The notes under the pieces were generated by a model, which was given only the letters and a program-made list of their open reading frames with translations, had not been told where the DNA came from and ran no database searches. From Colwellia psychrerythraea (GTDB lineage: Bacteria; Pseudomonadota; Gammaproteobacteria; Enterobacterales; Alteromonadaceae): a stretch of 64,000 nucleotides of DNA. The DNA lies in NCBI RefSeq assembly GCF_000764225.1, contig NZ_JQED01000037.1, positions 62,001 through 126,000 on the forward strand. Direction: 5' to 3'. Below, in pieces: positions 18,799 through 27,973 of the stretch (position 1 is the first letter of the stretch; each line of letters opens with the position of its first letter). Position numbers and translations under genes: made by a program.

Positions 18799-19602
18799 AT
18801 GTGTGAATTGTTAGCGATGAGTGCCAATGTGCCAACGGATATTTGTTTCAGCTTTAGTGGTTTGATGCAACGAGGTGGTAATACGGGGCCTCACAGAGAT
18901 GGTTGGGGTGTGACCTTTTATGAAGGGAAGGGATGTCGTAGCTTTAAAGATCCGATGCCAAGCGCACAATCTCCAATTGCTGAGCTTGTCACTAAGTATC
19001 CGATGAAAAGTGAAGCGGTGATTTGCCATATTAGGCAAGCTAATTCAGGCGAAGTTTGCCTTGAGAATACGCATCCATTTGTGAGACAAATGTGGGGAAG
19101 AAATTGGACCTATGCACATAACGGCCAATTGAAAGATTTTAAACATGAATTACCCATTGAATTTCACTTGCCTATTGGGACAACCGATAGTGAACATGCT
19201 TTTTGTTGGATACTTGATCAGTTACATCTTGAATTTGGTGCTACGCAAGTCGATGCAAAATTACTCTTTGGTTTTATTGCTTCACTGGCGGCCAAAATAG
19301 ACAAACTCGGCGTGGCAAATATTATTATCACCGATGGTGAATACTTGTTTGCCTATTGCTCAAATAATCTACATTGGCTCACTAGAAGGGCTCCATTTGG
19401 ACAGGCAAGCCTTATTGATGCAGAGATGGCAGTGGATTTTCAAAAGGAAACAACGAGCAATGATGTGGTGACGGTTATTGCAACGCAACCACTGACAGAC
19501 AATGAAACATGGCATAAAATGTCTGCAGGGCAATGGCAATTATTTTGTTTAGGGGAATTGGTTGCTGGTGAGCTCATTTGCTTGGAAAAAGATAAAACGT
19601 AA
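18799..19602 (+). CDS. yafJ: Class II glutamine amidotransferase YafJ
   Basis: A 267-residue Ntn-type glutamine amidotransferase closely resembling E. coli YafJ (about 255 residues). Cys2 after the initiator Met is the expected nucleophile (MCELLAMSANVPTDICFSF). QRGGNTGPHRDGWGVTFYEG, HIRQANSGEVCLENTHPF and WTYAHNGQL are hallmarks of the GATase_4 group. The frame is open from 18712, but ATG 18799 puts Cys at position 2 and has AAGAGGT upstream. The biological substrate is not established for this family. Confidence 0.93.
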   Translation: MCELLAMSANVPTDICFSFSGLMQRGGNTGPHRDGWGVTFYEGKGCRSFKDPMPSAQSPIAELVTKYPMKSEAVICHIRQANSGEVCLENTHPFVRQMWGRNWTYAHNGQLKDFKHELPIEFHLPIGTTDSEHAFCWILDQLHLEFGATQVDAKLLFGFIASLAAKIDKLGVANIIITDGEYLFAYCSNNLHWLTRRAPFGQASLIDAEMAVDFQKETTSNDVVTVIATQPLTDNETWHKMSAGQWQLFCLGELVAGELICLEKDKT

Positions 19603-19608
19603 ATACTA

Positions 19609-19641
19609 AAAAGAATGCGGGCTTTTAGTTAGCATTCTTTT
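19609..19641. terminator. Bidirectional terminator between yafJ and rlmF
   Basis: AAAAGAATGC and GCATTCTTTT form a 10-bp perfect stem with a 13-base loop and T ends on both strands. It overlaps the rlmF stop region, so it can serve both convergent genes. Confidence 0.8.
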
Positions 19642-20548
19642 AACTTATTTCATAAAAGCTCCAGGCAATAAAGCGGCTAATTTTTTGTCCTTGTGTCATA
19701 TTAATGACTTTAACCTGCTTCGCATGTGCTTTTTTTAAGCTAAATTTTAGCTTAGATATGTGATCTTTCTTCGATACTAAACAAGTAAACCAAAGGACTT
19801 GTTTTTGATAAACTTTACTTTCTTTTATCATTTTACGAATAAAAGCTAACTCACCACCCGGGCACCAAAGTTCTGCTTTTTGCCCACCAAAATTAAGTGT
19901 TTTTTCTTGTTTGACAGGATATTGACTACCCTTGTTCAAATTCTTCAGTTTTCGTGCTGTACCTTGACTAGCTTCAGCTAAAGAGCTGTGAAAAGGGGGG
20001 TTACAAAGCGTTAAATGATAAAATTCATCTTCAGATATTATACCGTGAAATATATGGTTGCTATTCGTTTGCAGTCGGCAGTGGATGTTTCTATCTAAAG
20101 GTTTATTGGAGGATATGATTTGTTTTGCTGCGGTGATTGATACAGGATCAACATCTGAAGCGACAAAGTGCCAATCATATTCTCGTTGACCTAAAATAGG
20201 GTAAATACAACTCGCCCCTGTTCCTATATCTAAAACCTTAACAGGCATTTTATCATCCGGAAAGAAAGCACGTGGAGTTGTGGTTAATAGATCCTTAAGA
20301 TGGTGAACATAATCAGCTCTGCCGGGAATAGCGGGACAAAGATAACCATCAGGGATATTCCAAAAGTTTATACGGTACTCGCTTTTCAATAATGCAGAGT
20401 TAAGTGCTTTTACCGCGACTGGATCGGCAAAGTTTATCGTATCTTGGTTATTATATTTGTTTTTTATAATAAATTTAAATAGATCAGGCTGAGCTTTCAC
20501 TAAAGCGGTAAAATTATACCCTTGTTTGTGGCGATTATTTTTGTGCAA
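19640..20548 (-). CDS. rlmF: 23S rRNA (adenine-1618-N6)-methyltransferase RlmF
   Basis: A 302-residue N6-adenine methyltransferase that makes m6A1618 in 23S rRNA. Family markers are FADPVAVKALNSALL, NIPDGYLCPAIPGRADYVHHL, SAM motif I VLDIGTGASCIYP and the catalytic NPPF tetrapeptide in LTLCNPPFHSSLAEA. The only start I see is TTG 20548 (MHKNNRHKQGYN matches the E. coli N-terminus), with a weak ribosome site, so the exact start is uncertain. It lies downstream of the DUF2947 gene on the same strand and probably shares its transcript. Confidence 0.93.
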   Translation of the reverse strand: MHKNNRHKQGYNFTALVKAQPDLFKFIIKNKYNNQDTINFADPVAVKALNSALLKSEYRINFWNIPDGYLCPAIPGRADYVHHLKDLLTTTPRAFFPDDKMPVKVLDIGTGASCIYPILGQREYDWHFVASDVDPVSITAAKQIISSNKPLDRNIHCRLQTNSNHIFHGIISEDEFYHLTLCNPPFHSSLAEASQGTARKLKNLNKGSQYPVKQEKTLNFGGQKAELWCPGGELAFIRKMIKESKVYQKQVLWFTCLVSKKDHISKLKFSLKKAHAKQVKVINMTQGQKISRFIAWSFYEIS

Positions 20549-20590
20549 AGTAAGACCGTTGTAATCAATAGAAGGAAAATAGACGTTTAT

Positions 20591-21073
20591 TTAAATACTG
20601 CTCGGCTTTTGTCCAATTTTAAAAAAACCATTGCTGGTAAATTGCACGACTTGCTGGCGTTTTTTACCTAATAAAATAGGACCGTCATCCATAAATAAAA
20701 AGTTCTTCCAACATTGCTGGAATGTAAGCCAATTTGTTTCGATGACATTATCTCGAGAACTACAGTAGTATACGACGGTATTTTGATCCCAGTCCAAGTG
20801 ACTTTCTATTAACTGTGGCAGGGCGTGATCATTGCTGTCCCAAATACCTTCCCATTTTCCTTGCTCAAACCAGTTATTATTATCTGATGGCCAATCACCT
20901 TTTTTAAAAAAATCAGGATGATCTACTTGCCGTGAAATAAAGGTGTCCCATAAAATATTCGCGCGCTCTACACTCATGGGCTTTATTTTGGCTAAGTCAC
21001 TTTCTGCAACAGGTAAACTTTTATGCTTGAATATCCAAGCATTTTTTAAACTGTCTAACGGGAGGTAATTCAT
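20591..21073 (-). CDS. DUF2947 family protein
   Basis: A 160-residue, soluble, tryptophan-rich protein resembling DUF2947 (Vibrio, Shewanella and relatives). Notable segments are MNYLPLDSLKNAWIFKHKSLPV, ILWDTFISRQVDHPDFF and an aromatic centre WFEQGKWEGIWDS. No catalytic motif, signal peptide or membrane segment is visible. It starts at ATG 21073 with a good upstream region and precedes rlmF by 42 bases. Function is unknown; the label rests on recalled resemblance. Confidence 0.7.
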   Translation of the reverse strand: MNYLPLDSLKNAWIFKHKSLPVAESDLAKIKPMSVERANILWDTFISRQVDHPDFFKKGDWPSDNNNWFEQGKWEGIWDSNDHALPQLIESHLDWDQNTVVYYCSSRDNVIETNWLTFQQCWKNFLFMDDGPILLGKKRQQVVQFTSNGFFKIGQKPSSI

Positions 21074-21195
21074 TAATATTGCTCAAAAAGGGAAACAGCG
21101 TAATTATACCCAGCAATAGTGAAATAAAGAAGTGCTACATTACATAACTGTGTTAAGCGAGTTAAAAAAAGCAGATAGGTCAGCGGTGCACCAAT

Positions 21196-21552
21196 CTATG
21201 ATGATTGATCAGCAATGTGAACGTTGTGAATGTCCTTATTTGCGATTCGATAAGCATCTAACGCTGCAAACACCCAAATTACTAATATTACATAGCCGAT
21301 ATTTGGGTTTTCTAAAGCGCCTTGTTCCATTAAGGCTTGGCGGATTGATGAAATCTCAAAGGGAATTTCACCACGGATAATGCTGTCGACTATTTGTTGG
21401 GTTTTAGTATGTATATCTTTAATTAGGCCTATGAGTAAATAGGCAAAACTAGTGATGAAACTAATGCCTATCGCATATTTTTTTAACATTAAATGGCCAA
21501 CTCCCGGAAACACGAGTAACGATAATAAAGTAACTTTACAGTTTAATTGCAT
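21196..21552 (-). CDS. Small membrane protein of unknown function
   Basis: A 118-residue protein with about three hydrophobic segments: residues 6-23 (KVTLLSLLVFPGVGHLML), 27-45 and 85-99. The first holds FPGVGHLMLKKYAIG, a Pro-Gly-x-Gly-His pattern also seen in TM2-like and signal-peptidase-associated small membrane proteins. The middle loop (about 48-80) is polar and helical. The ribosome site is weak. It is leftward and isolated by about 120 bases from DUF2947. I do not recognise the family. Confidence 0.6.
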   Translation of the reverse strand: MQLNCKVTLLSLLVFPGVGHLMLKKYAIGISFITSFAYLLIGLIKDIHTKTQQIVDSIIRGEIPFEISSIRQALMEQGALENPNIGYVILVIWVFAALDAYRIANKDIHNVHIADQSS

Positions 21553-21966
21553 AGATTAACCACATATTAAGATTGATGAACTCCATACTAATATATCCTG
21601 ATGCTTTAACCTAATGTACCAAAGTGCAGTTTTATAGCGGCTAGTATCACACTATAGTGGGTAAAATGGCACTCACGGTGAGTAATCAAACGATTGTTTT
21701 AATTATGGTAGAAACATGTATACTCGAATTGATAAAAAAAATACTAATAAGTCTAATGATTATTTAAAATAAAATTAATTAGTTATGGTTTGAATGAAAG
21801 TGATTATTATTGGGGTTCTTAGCTCAATAATAAAAAAATTTTATTGTAAAAGATACATGTTAACTTTTAGTAACATAAAATTAACGCTTGTGTGATTTTT
21901 GTTCAAATGGTAGTTTTGATAAATAATAAGTAAAAGCAAAATAATAATAATAAAAAAGGATTGGTT
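21553..21966. other. 414-base intergenic region between divergent genes
   Basis: Very AT-rich, with runs such as repeated ATAATAATA before the Sel1 gene. Promoters for both flanking genes are expected here. A CAAACGATTGTTTT element near 21690 resembles a fatty-acid-regulator half palindrome, but its context does not support that. No gene or RNA is recognised. Confidence 0.5.
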
Positions 21967-23025
21967 ATGCCACAAGCTGCAATTCGCCAAGAAGAGGACG
22001 ATGAGTTTTTGTCCAAGGCAACAGAACAGCAACAAGATATTTCTCCACAGGGAGCTGAAGAAGCATTAGTGAGCGTGAATGCAGCCCCCGCTGAAGCAAT
22101 AAAAAAAGAACCTTATTATCATTACACAGTAGATACCAAGGATCCTGATCCTTGGTTAATCATGCATAGAACTAAAATAATTATTGTTATAATTTTACTA
22201 GCAGTAGCAGTGACAGGTAGTATACTTTATAAGGATTTTCAATTAGATGAGCAAACGAAGGCAATAGTTGCTGCCCCCCAACTTAATGATCTGTACTACG
22301 TTGATTTCCGTGTTATTAAAAATAATTTACGTCCGACTGAAAAATTTCGTATGGCGAAAGTTTCAGACATTACTGGTAATGTGGTAACGATTAACTTTAG
22401 TAGTTACTTTTATCTGCAAGAACATGAACTAAATGAAGCCATTCGATATGCGCAGCTTAGATTTGAAAAGTTTTTCCAAGAAAAGCGTCATAACTATACT
22501 ATGGTTGAATTGCAGTCATTAGTTGCCTCGGGCGCAATTGTATTAGCACGCAGACCTGAAGGTAACATGCTTGATGGTAATGTTGTTGTTCCTGACTCTC
22601 ATTTTAAATCAAGTTCTATCTTTATTCCGGGTAAAAAAGAAAATCTTGCTGGGTTAGAATATTTAAAGTTTGCTAAAATGAATGAAAAAGCGACCTTAGC
22701 ATTGACTAAATTTCAAGAATCGGCTGAATTAGGTTTTGCTCAGGGACAAGTAAACCTTGCTCAAATGTATCTTAACGGCACTGCTGTTGAGAAAGATCTA
22801 CAAAAATCTCTCGAATGGTTTAAGAAAGCTTCTATACAAGCTTATGAACCTGCAATATTGAAATATGCGATCGTTTGTCAGCAAGTTGATGGTTGTAATA
22901 TTGCAGAGTTTTATCAAGAGCTTGTACAAGCTGGTGTTAATATTGAATTCACTAAGCAAGCAGATATCAGAGCGACAACAAAAGCGTTCGAACGCGCATT
23001 AGAAGAGGCTAAAGTCAAAACCTAG
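21967..23025 (+). CDS. Membrane-anchored Sel1-repeat protein
   Basis: A 352-residue protein of unknown function. It has an acidic, Gln-rich cytoplasmic N-terminus (1-68), one membrane span (about 71-88, IIIVIILLAVAVTGSILY) and a large extracytoplasmic part. That part starts with a beta-rich domain (about 105-225). At about 242-295 are Sel1-like helical repeats (ALTKFQESAELGFAQGQVNL, LAQMYLNGTAVEKDLQKSLE), the solenoid type used for protein-protein contacts. The frame opens at TTG 21961, but ATG 21967 has AAAAAAGGA at good spacing. It is monocistronic with its own terminator. It is plausibly a scaffold for an envelope complex; no partner lies nearby. Confidence 0.7.
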   Translation: MPQAAIRQEEDDEFLSKATEQQQDISPQGAEEALVSVNAAPAEAIKKEPYYHYTVDTKDPDPWLIMHRTKIIIVIILLAVAVTGSILYKDFQLDEQTKAIVAAPQLNDLYYVDFRVIKNNLRPTEKFRMAKVSDITGNVVTINFSSYFYLQEHELNEAIRYAQLRFEKFFQEKRHNYTMVELQSLVASGAIVLARRPEGNMLDGNVVVPDSHFKSSSIFIPGKKENLAGLEYLKFAKMNEKATLALTKFQESAELGFAQGQVNLAQMYLNGTAVEKDLQKSLEWFKKASIQAYEPAILKYAIVCQQVDGCNIAEFYQELVQAGVNIEFTKQADIRATTKAFERALEEAKVKT

Positions 23026-23050
23026 TAAAAATCAGCTGTTTGAAACATAA

Positions 23051-23082
23051 AAAAGGCTTAAAGTATAATTTAAGTCTTTTTT
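23051..23082 (+). terminator. Terminator after the Sel1 protein gene
   Basis: AAAAGGCTTAAA and TTTAAGTCTTTT pair with one G-T wobble and end in a T run, about 25 bases after the stop codon. It may also serve dinG from the other side. Confidence 0.8.
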
Positions 23083-23113
23083 ATGTCAGAAAGTTAATAG
23101 TAAATCGATAGCA

Positions 23114-25252
23114 TTATTTTTCGAATACACGACAAAAAGGGGGGAGTGAATCGAGTAACTGTTTTCCGTAACGCTTTGTTACTACGCGCTTATCCAATAA
23201 AGTAATAACCCCTTCATCCATTTCATTTCGTAATAACCTACCACAGGCTTGAACTAACTTTTTTGATGTATCAGGTACTGATAATGTCATAAAGGGATTA
23301 CCACCTTTTGCCGTGATATATTCTGCTTGAGCTTGTTCAACAGGGGAAGTAGGCACTGAAAAGGGGAGTTTTGTAATAATTAAGTTATTAAGGTAATCGC
23401 CTGGTAAATCAAGTCCCTCTGAAAAACTCTGCGTGCCAAAAATTATACTTTCAATATTATCGTCACAACGTTTTTTGTGCTGGGAAATTATCTGTTGACG
23501 TGATAATTCACCCTGAACCATAATCTCAAGCTTGAGCTCTTCTCTCAATGTTTGGGCAACTTTATTCATTTGCCAATAAGAAGAGAAAAGAACTAAACTT
23601 GCATTACCTTGTTTAAGGTACTTGGGTAATTTGGCAATTATTTCATCAGTAAAGTCAGGGGCACTTGCCTCATTGTCCATGCTTGCAATAACAAGTTGTG
23701 AATTGTTTTGATAATCAAAAGGTGAGTCTACTTGTTGATATTGACTGCCATCATTCTTTTGTAATCCGGCTTGAAAGCGAAAGTGATCAAAAGAGTTTAA
23801 TGCACGTAATGTAGCAGAGCAAAGGACAGCACCTTCACACTGGCTCCACAACATATTTTCTAAGGTAAAACCAACTTCAATCGGTGATGCACTTAATAAG
23901 TAATCCTGACGTTTGTTAGTAATTTTTTCTAACCATCGCGCCATTGGTGCACCTTTGTCACTGTCTGATTTAGCATACATAAACCAAAGCGCTTGTAGGT
24001 TCTCTAAACGTTGAAGCATAAAACCAGCCTCTGCGAGTAATGGCTCAGCAACATACATTTGTGTATCGCCATCTTTTACCGCTTCAATCAGCCCGTTATA
24101 GAGCTTATTTAAATGTGATAAAGATTTTTTACTCAGGTTTTGTAAATCTTCAGCCCAGTTTCTTAAGGTTTGAGGAATGATGCCATTTTCAAATCGATAG
24201 ATTTGCTCATCATTTTTTGAATTTGTAGAAAACTTATTACGTTGAGGGGGGGTATCACTCTCCAAAAAATACACTGAGGCATTGGCTTGAATAAAGTCAT
24301 GAACTTTTTGCATTTCTACTAATAAGTCTTGGCAATCATCACCTAGTTTTAATGCGGGAGAAATAGCATTTTTTGACTTGATGAGCTTGGCCATTTTATC
24401 GCCAGTATCTCTAAGCTTAGTTAGCCATTCGATTGAACCTTTTAAGGTAATGCTTGCACTTGAAAAATCACGAGTTACTTTAGGTAGATGATGTGCTTCA
24501 TCAATAATATAAAAAGTGTCTTCAGGTGGAGAGAGTATTTTTCCGCCGCCAAGTTCTAAATCGGCTAATAGCAAGCTGTGATTTACCACTAATACATGGG
24601 CTTGGTCCATGGTTTCACGTGCTTTATGAAAAGGACAGTGGTTATGCTCTGATAAATTCTTTAAACAGCTATGTTTATCACTTTGCACTTGGTGCCAGAT
24701 ATGATTTGGTAAATGTGATTCCCAAGAATCAATATCGCCTAACCAACTTCCATCTAATAATGCTTTATGCATCTTATTAAGGGTTTCAATATCTTTAGCA
24801 TCGGGCTTTTCGGCAAAAGTAAATCCTGCTTGTGCTGGCTCATCACTCGAGCTAGTGGTAACGGCTTGTGTTAATTTTTGACGACAAACATAACGCTGCC
24901 TTCCTTTTGCTAGGGTAAAATCAAAATCTAGACCGGCATACTTTTTAAGAAAGGGTAAATCTTTATCTACTAACTGCTCTTGAAGTGCGACAGTTGCGGT
25001 TGAAATGCATACCTTTTTATCTCGTGAAAGCGCAAGAGGAATGGCGCCAAGACTATACGCAAGCGATTTACCAGTCCCAGTGCCCGCTTCAATGGTAATA
25101 ATTTTTCTCTCTTTGCTGTATTCACCCGCTAACGTTTTTGCAATTTCAGCAATCAGCAATGTTTGCTGCTTTCGGGGGTTGAAATGCGTTAAATTCTCGC
25201 CTATGGCTTTGTAAGCCTGACGGATAGCTTGTTTTAACTTATCAGATAACAT
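23114..25252 (-). CDS. dinG: ATP-dependent DNA helicase DinG
   Basis: A 712-residue superfamily 2 (XPD-like) helicase, damage-inducible in E. coli, where it acts on R-loops and replication-transcription conflicts. Walker A is IEAGTGTGKSLAYSLG, the DEAH box lies in YIIDEAHHLPKV, and the C-terminal motifs include FGTQSFSEGLDLPGD and QACGRLLRNEMDEG. The iron-sulfur insert shows RYVCRQK and SCLKNLSEHNHC; only three of the usual four cysteine ligands are visible. It is divergent from polB with a shared LexA box in the 63-base gap, supporting SOS control. Confidence 0.93.
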   Translation of the reverse strand: MLSDKLKQAIRQAYKAIGENLTHFNPRKQQTLLIAEIAKTLAGEYSKERKIITIEAGTGTGKSLAYSLGAIPLALSRDKKVCISTATVALQEQLVDKDLPFLKKYAGLDFDFTLAKGRQRYVCRQKLTQAVTTSSSDEPAQAGFTFAEKPDAKDIETLNKMHKALLDGSWLGDIDSWESHLPNHIWHQVQSDKHSCLKNLSEHNHCPFHKARETMDQAHVLVVNHSLLLADLELGGGKILSPPEDTFYIIDEAHHLPKVTRDFSSASITLKGSIEWLTKLRDTGDKMAKLIKSKNAISPALKLGDDCQDLLVEMQKVHDFIQANASVYFLESDTPPQRNKFSTNSKNDEQIYRFENGIIPQTLRNWAEDLQNLSKKSLSHLNKLYNGLIEAVKDGDTQMYVAEPLLAEAGFMLQRLENLQALWFMYAKSDSDKGAPMARWLEKITNKRQDYLLSASPIEVGFTLENMLWSQCEGAVLCSATLRALNSFDHFRFQAGLQKNDGSQYQQVDSPFDYQNNSQLVIASMDNEASAPDFTDEIIAKLPKYLKQGNASLVLFSSYWQMNKVAQTLREELKLEIMVQGELSRQQIISQHKKRCDDNIESIIFGTQSFSEGLDLPGDYLNNLIITKLPFSVPTSPVEQAQAEYITAKGGNPFMTLSVPDTSKKLVQACGRLLRNEMDEGVITLLDKRVVTKRYGKQLLDSLPPFCRVFEK

Positions 25253-25289
25253 TGTTGCTAGTTTCCAAAAAACAGGAGATCGGTTACAC

Positions 25290-25309
25290 TGCTGTATATA
25301 TTAACAGGT
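25290..25309. promoter_or_regulatory. LexA (SOS) box shared by dinG and polB
   Basis: The core CTGT-atatatta-ACAG (25292-25307) is a perfect match to the enterobacterial LexA consensus CTGT-N8-ACAG, including an AT-only centre. It is 40 bases upstream of the dinG ATG and directly before the polB start. Both genes belong to the SOS regulon in E. coli, where they are unlinked. Confidence 0.92.
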
Positions 25310-25315
25310 TTGGTC

Positions 25316-27799
25316 GTGTCGGACGAAAAATTTATTCATAAAATGAAAAATTATAAAACAGCAGGTGTTCAGAATGGTTTTTTATTGACTCGACAAGTGC
25401 AAGATAGGCGCTCAGGGTTAGAAATAACGCTATGGTTAAAAACAGATTCCGGAGCTGCTAAGCTGGAAATAAGTAATGAATTAGCGGTTTTTTTTGTTGA
25501 GTTAGCCCAACTTGATACGGCTAAATCTATCTTAAGAGAACAAAAAATTTCACTTGATAAGCATCAAGCCTTAACCCTAAAAACCTTCACTCACCGTGAG
25601 GTTGCTGCTTTGTATTTTTCAAGTTTGAGAAACTTTTACTGTGCCAGAGATGCGTTAAAATCTCAAAATATAAAGTGCTATGAAGATGATATTCGCCCCG
25701 ACGATCGCTTTTTGATGGAACGTCACATTACGGCAGATGTTGATTATGTCGGAAATCATCAGATGTGTGGTGATTATCAGCTAACCAAACAGGCTAAATG
25801 TAAAGGAACAGCAGTAAAGCAAGCCCATAATTTAACTATGCTTTCAATCGATATAGAGTGCTCTATGCAAGGAGAATTATACTCTATTGGCTTATATGCA
25901 AATAATAACAGCAATGAATTTAAACGCGTGTTAATGATTGGCGAACCTCAGGTAGATGCTGACAACTATATTTATTGGCAAAGAGATGAAAAGCAGTTGT
26001 TAGTACAATTTATCAAAGAGGTTAACCTTGTCGATACTGATATCGTCATTGGATGGAATGTCATCAATTTTGACTTTATGCTTTTGCAAAAACGCTGTGA
26101 TCTTCACAACATTCCCTTTTCAATAGGGCGTGATGGCTCATGTCCTTTCTGGCGTAAAAACACTAATAATACTGAGCAAAACTTTATAGAAATAGCAGGT
26201 CGTGTCGTCCTTGATGGTATCGATTTACTGAAAACAGCGACTTATAATTTTTCTAGTTTCTCTTTAGATAATGTCTCCCATACCTTGCTTGGTGTAAGGA
26301 AAAAAGTGGCTGATGTTGAAAATCGTGTACAGGAAATAACAGATAACTTTAACCATAATAAAACTGCGTTAGCAGCATATAATCTTGAAGATTGCCGTTT
26401 AGTTTGGCTTATTTTTGAAAAAACTCGATTACTTGATTTTGCTAAATTAAGAGCGCAACTCACAGGTTTATCCATTGATAGAGTTGGTGGTTCAGTTGCT
26501 GCTTTTACTAACCTCTATTTACCAAAATTACACCGTAGCGGATACATTGCACCCAACATGGGGGATGGTAAGTCTGGCTTAGTGTCACCCGGTGGCTATG
26601 TTATGGACTCCAAACCTGGTTTATATAACAATGTGCTGGTACTTGATTTCAAGTCACTGTATCCAAGTATAATTCGAACGTTTAAAATAGACCCCATGGG
26701 GCTTATTGAAGGACTCAAAACCGTTAATGAGCAAAAGTTAACTTATACTCAGTCTGATAAATACATTAATGATTGTTTTGACGATGTTATTCGTGGTTTT
26801 GACGGAGCTTACTTTTCTCGAAAGAAACACTTTTTACCTGATATTATCAAGTCACTTTGGTTAGAACGAGATAAAGCTAAGTTGCAAAAGGATGCTGCTT
26901 TATCTCAAGCGATCAAGATAATTATGAGTAGTTTTTACGGTGTGTTGGGCTCGACAGGCTGTCGCTTTTTTGATCCCCGATTATCAGGTTCGATTACAAA
27001 AAGAAGTCATGAAATTTTAAAGAAAACCAGTGATTGGATTGAGAAACTAGGATATCAAGTTATCTATGGTGATACCGATTCTATTTTTGTATCAATAGGC
27101 AATGATAAGTCCAAAAGTCAGGCAATGAACTTAGGGTCAGAGCTAAGAGTTTATATAAACGAGCAATGGCAATCCCGCTTAAAGCGTGACTATAACATTG
27201 AAAGTCAATTAGATATTGAGTTTGAAACACATTTTACTAAATTCTTGATGCCAACCGTTCGTGGGGTGAACACGGTTAAAGATCAAAAAAGTATCGGTAC
27301 CAAAAAGCGCTATGCAGGTGTTGCTAATGGAGAACTTATTTTTAAGGGCTTAGAAACAGTTCGTAGCGACTGGACAGACTTAAGTAAAGACTTTCAACAA
27401 ACATTATATCGTCTTATATTCGATGATAACCCCATCGAAGATTACATTAAAAAGGTAGTTGATGAAGTAAAACATGGTCTACATGATGAGAAGCTAATTT
27501 ATACAAAGAAAATAAGACGAAAACTCAGTGATTATGTGAACACTCCTCCACATATTAAGGCGGCTTTGTTGGCTAATTTAGCTCTAACAACGTTAGGTGA
27601 AAAGCCTATATATAAACACCGAAGTGTGATCCGATATGTTATGACACTCGATGGTGTACAACCACTAGAATTTACAACCAGTAAGCTTGATTATGATTTT
27701 TATGTTGAGAAGCAACTAAAACCTATAGCAGACGATATATTACCCTTTATTGGTAAAGATTTTGATTCAATCGCTGGTGATCAAATGGGGCTTTTTTAA
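25316..27799 (+). CDS. polB: DNA polymerase II
   Basis: An 827-residue family B DNA polymerase (783 in E. coli), used in SOS-induced repair and replication restart. Exonuclease motifs are LSIDIECS, VIGWNVINFDFML and YNLEDCRLVW. Polymerase motif A is LDFKSLYPSIIRTF, motif B is KIIMSSFYGVLGS, and motif C is IYGDTDSIF; all catalytic acids are present. The frame opens at TTG 25310; GTG 25316 has ACAGG seven bases upstream and is preferred, while ATG 25343 lacks a ribosome site. The ribosome site overlaps the LexA box. Confidence 0.94.
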   Translation: MSDEKFIHKMKNYKTAGVQNGFLLTRQVQDRRSGLEITLWLKTDSGAAKLEISNELAVFFVELAQLDTAKSILREQKISLDKHQALTLKTFTHREVAALYFSSLRNFYCARDALKSQNIKCYEDDIRPDDRFLMERHITADVDYVGNHQMCGDYQLTKQAKCKGTAVKQAHNLTMLSIDIECSMQGELYSIGLYANNNSNEFKRVLMIGEPQVDADNYIYWQRDEKQLLVQFIKEVNLVDTDIVIGWNVINFDFMLLQKRCDLHNIPFSIGRDGSCPFWRKNTNNTEQNFIEIAGRVVLDGIDLLKTATYNFSSFSLDNVSHTLLGVRKKVADVENRVQEITDNFNHNKTALAAYNLEDCRLVWLIFEKTRLLDFAKLRAQLTGLSIDRVGGSVAAFTNLYLPKLHRSGYIAPNMGDGKSGLVSPGGYVMDSKPGLYNNVLVLDFKSLYPSIIRTFKIDPMGLIEGLKTVNEQKLTYTQSDKYINDCFDDVIRGFDGAYFSRKKHFLPDIIKSLWLERDKAKLQKDAALSQAIKIIMSSFYGVLGSTGCRFFDPRLSGSITKRSHEILKKTSDWIEKLGYQVIYGDTDSIFVSIGNDKSKSQAMNLGSELRVYINEQWQSRLKRDYNIESQLDIEFETHFTKFLMPTVRGVNTVKDQKSIGTKKRYAGVANGELIFKGLETVRSDWTDLSKDFQQTLYRLIFDDNPIEDYIKKVVDEVKHGLHDEKLIYTKKIRRKLSDYVNTPPHIKAALLANLALTTLGEKPIYKHRSVIRYVMTLDGVQPLEFTTSKLDYDFYVEKQLKPIADDILPFIGKDFDSIAGDQMGLF

Positions 27800-27973
27800 A
27801 TCCCCCTGATTTCTACACATCGTTAATTTCAAATTTTATCTAACAATTCCTAGCCAGTTGAGTTGTTTCAGGTTATAAAGACATTATAAAATTTTAGATG
27901 GCTAGATAGCTGAATAACACATTGGGTATAATATTTATGCCACTATTGCGAAACCTCTTCAATGGAAATAAAA

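Noticed and set aside
21685..21700. PsrA-like sequence CAAACGATTGTTTT
   Set aside because: One flank mismatches, it lies far from any fatty-acid gene, and AT-rich DNA gives such matches often.
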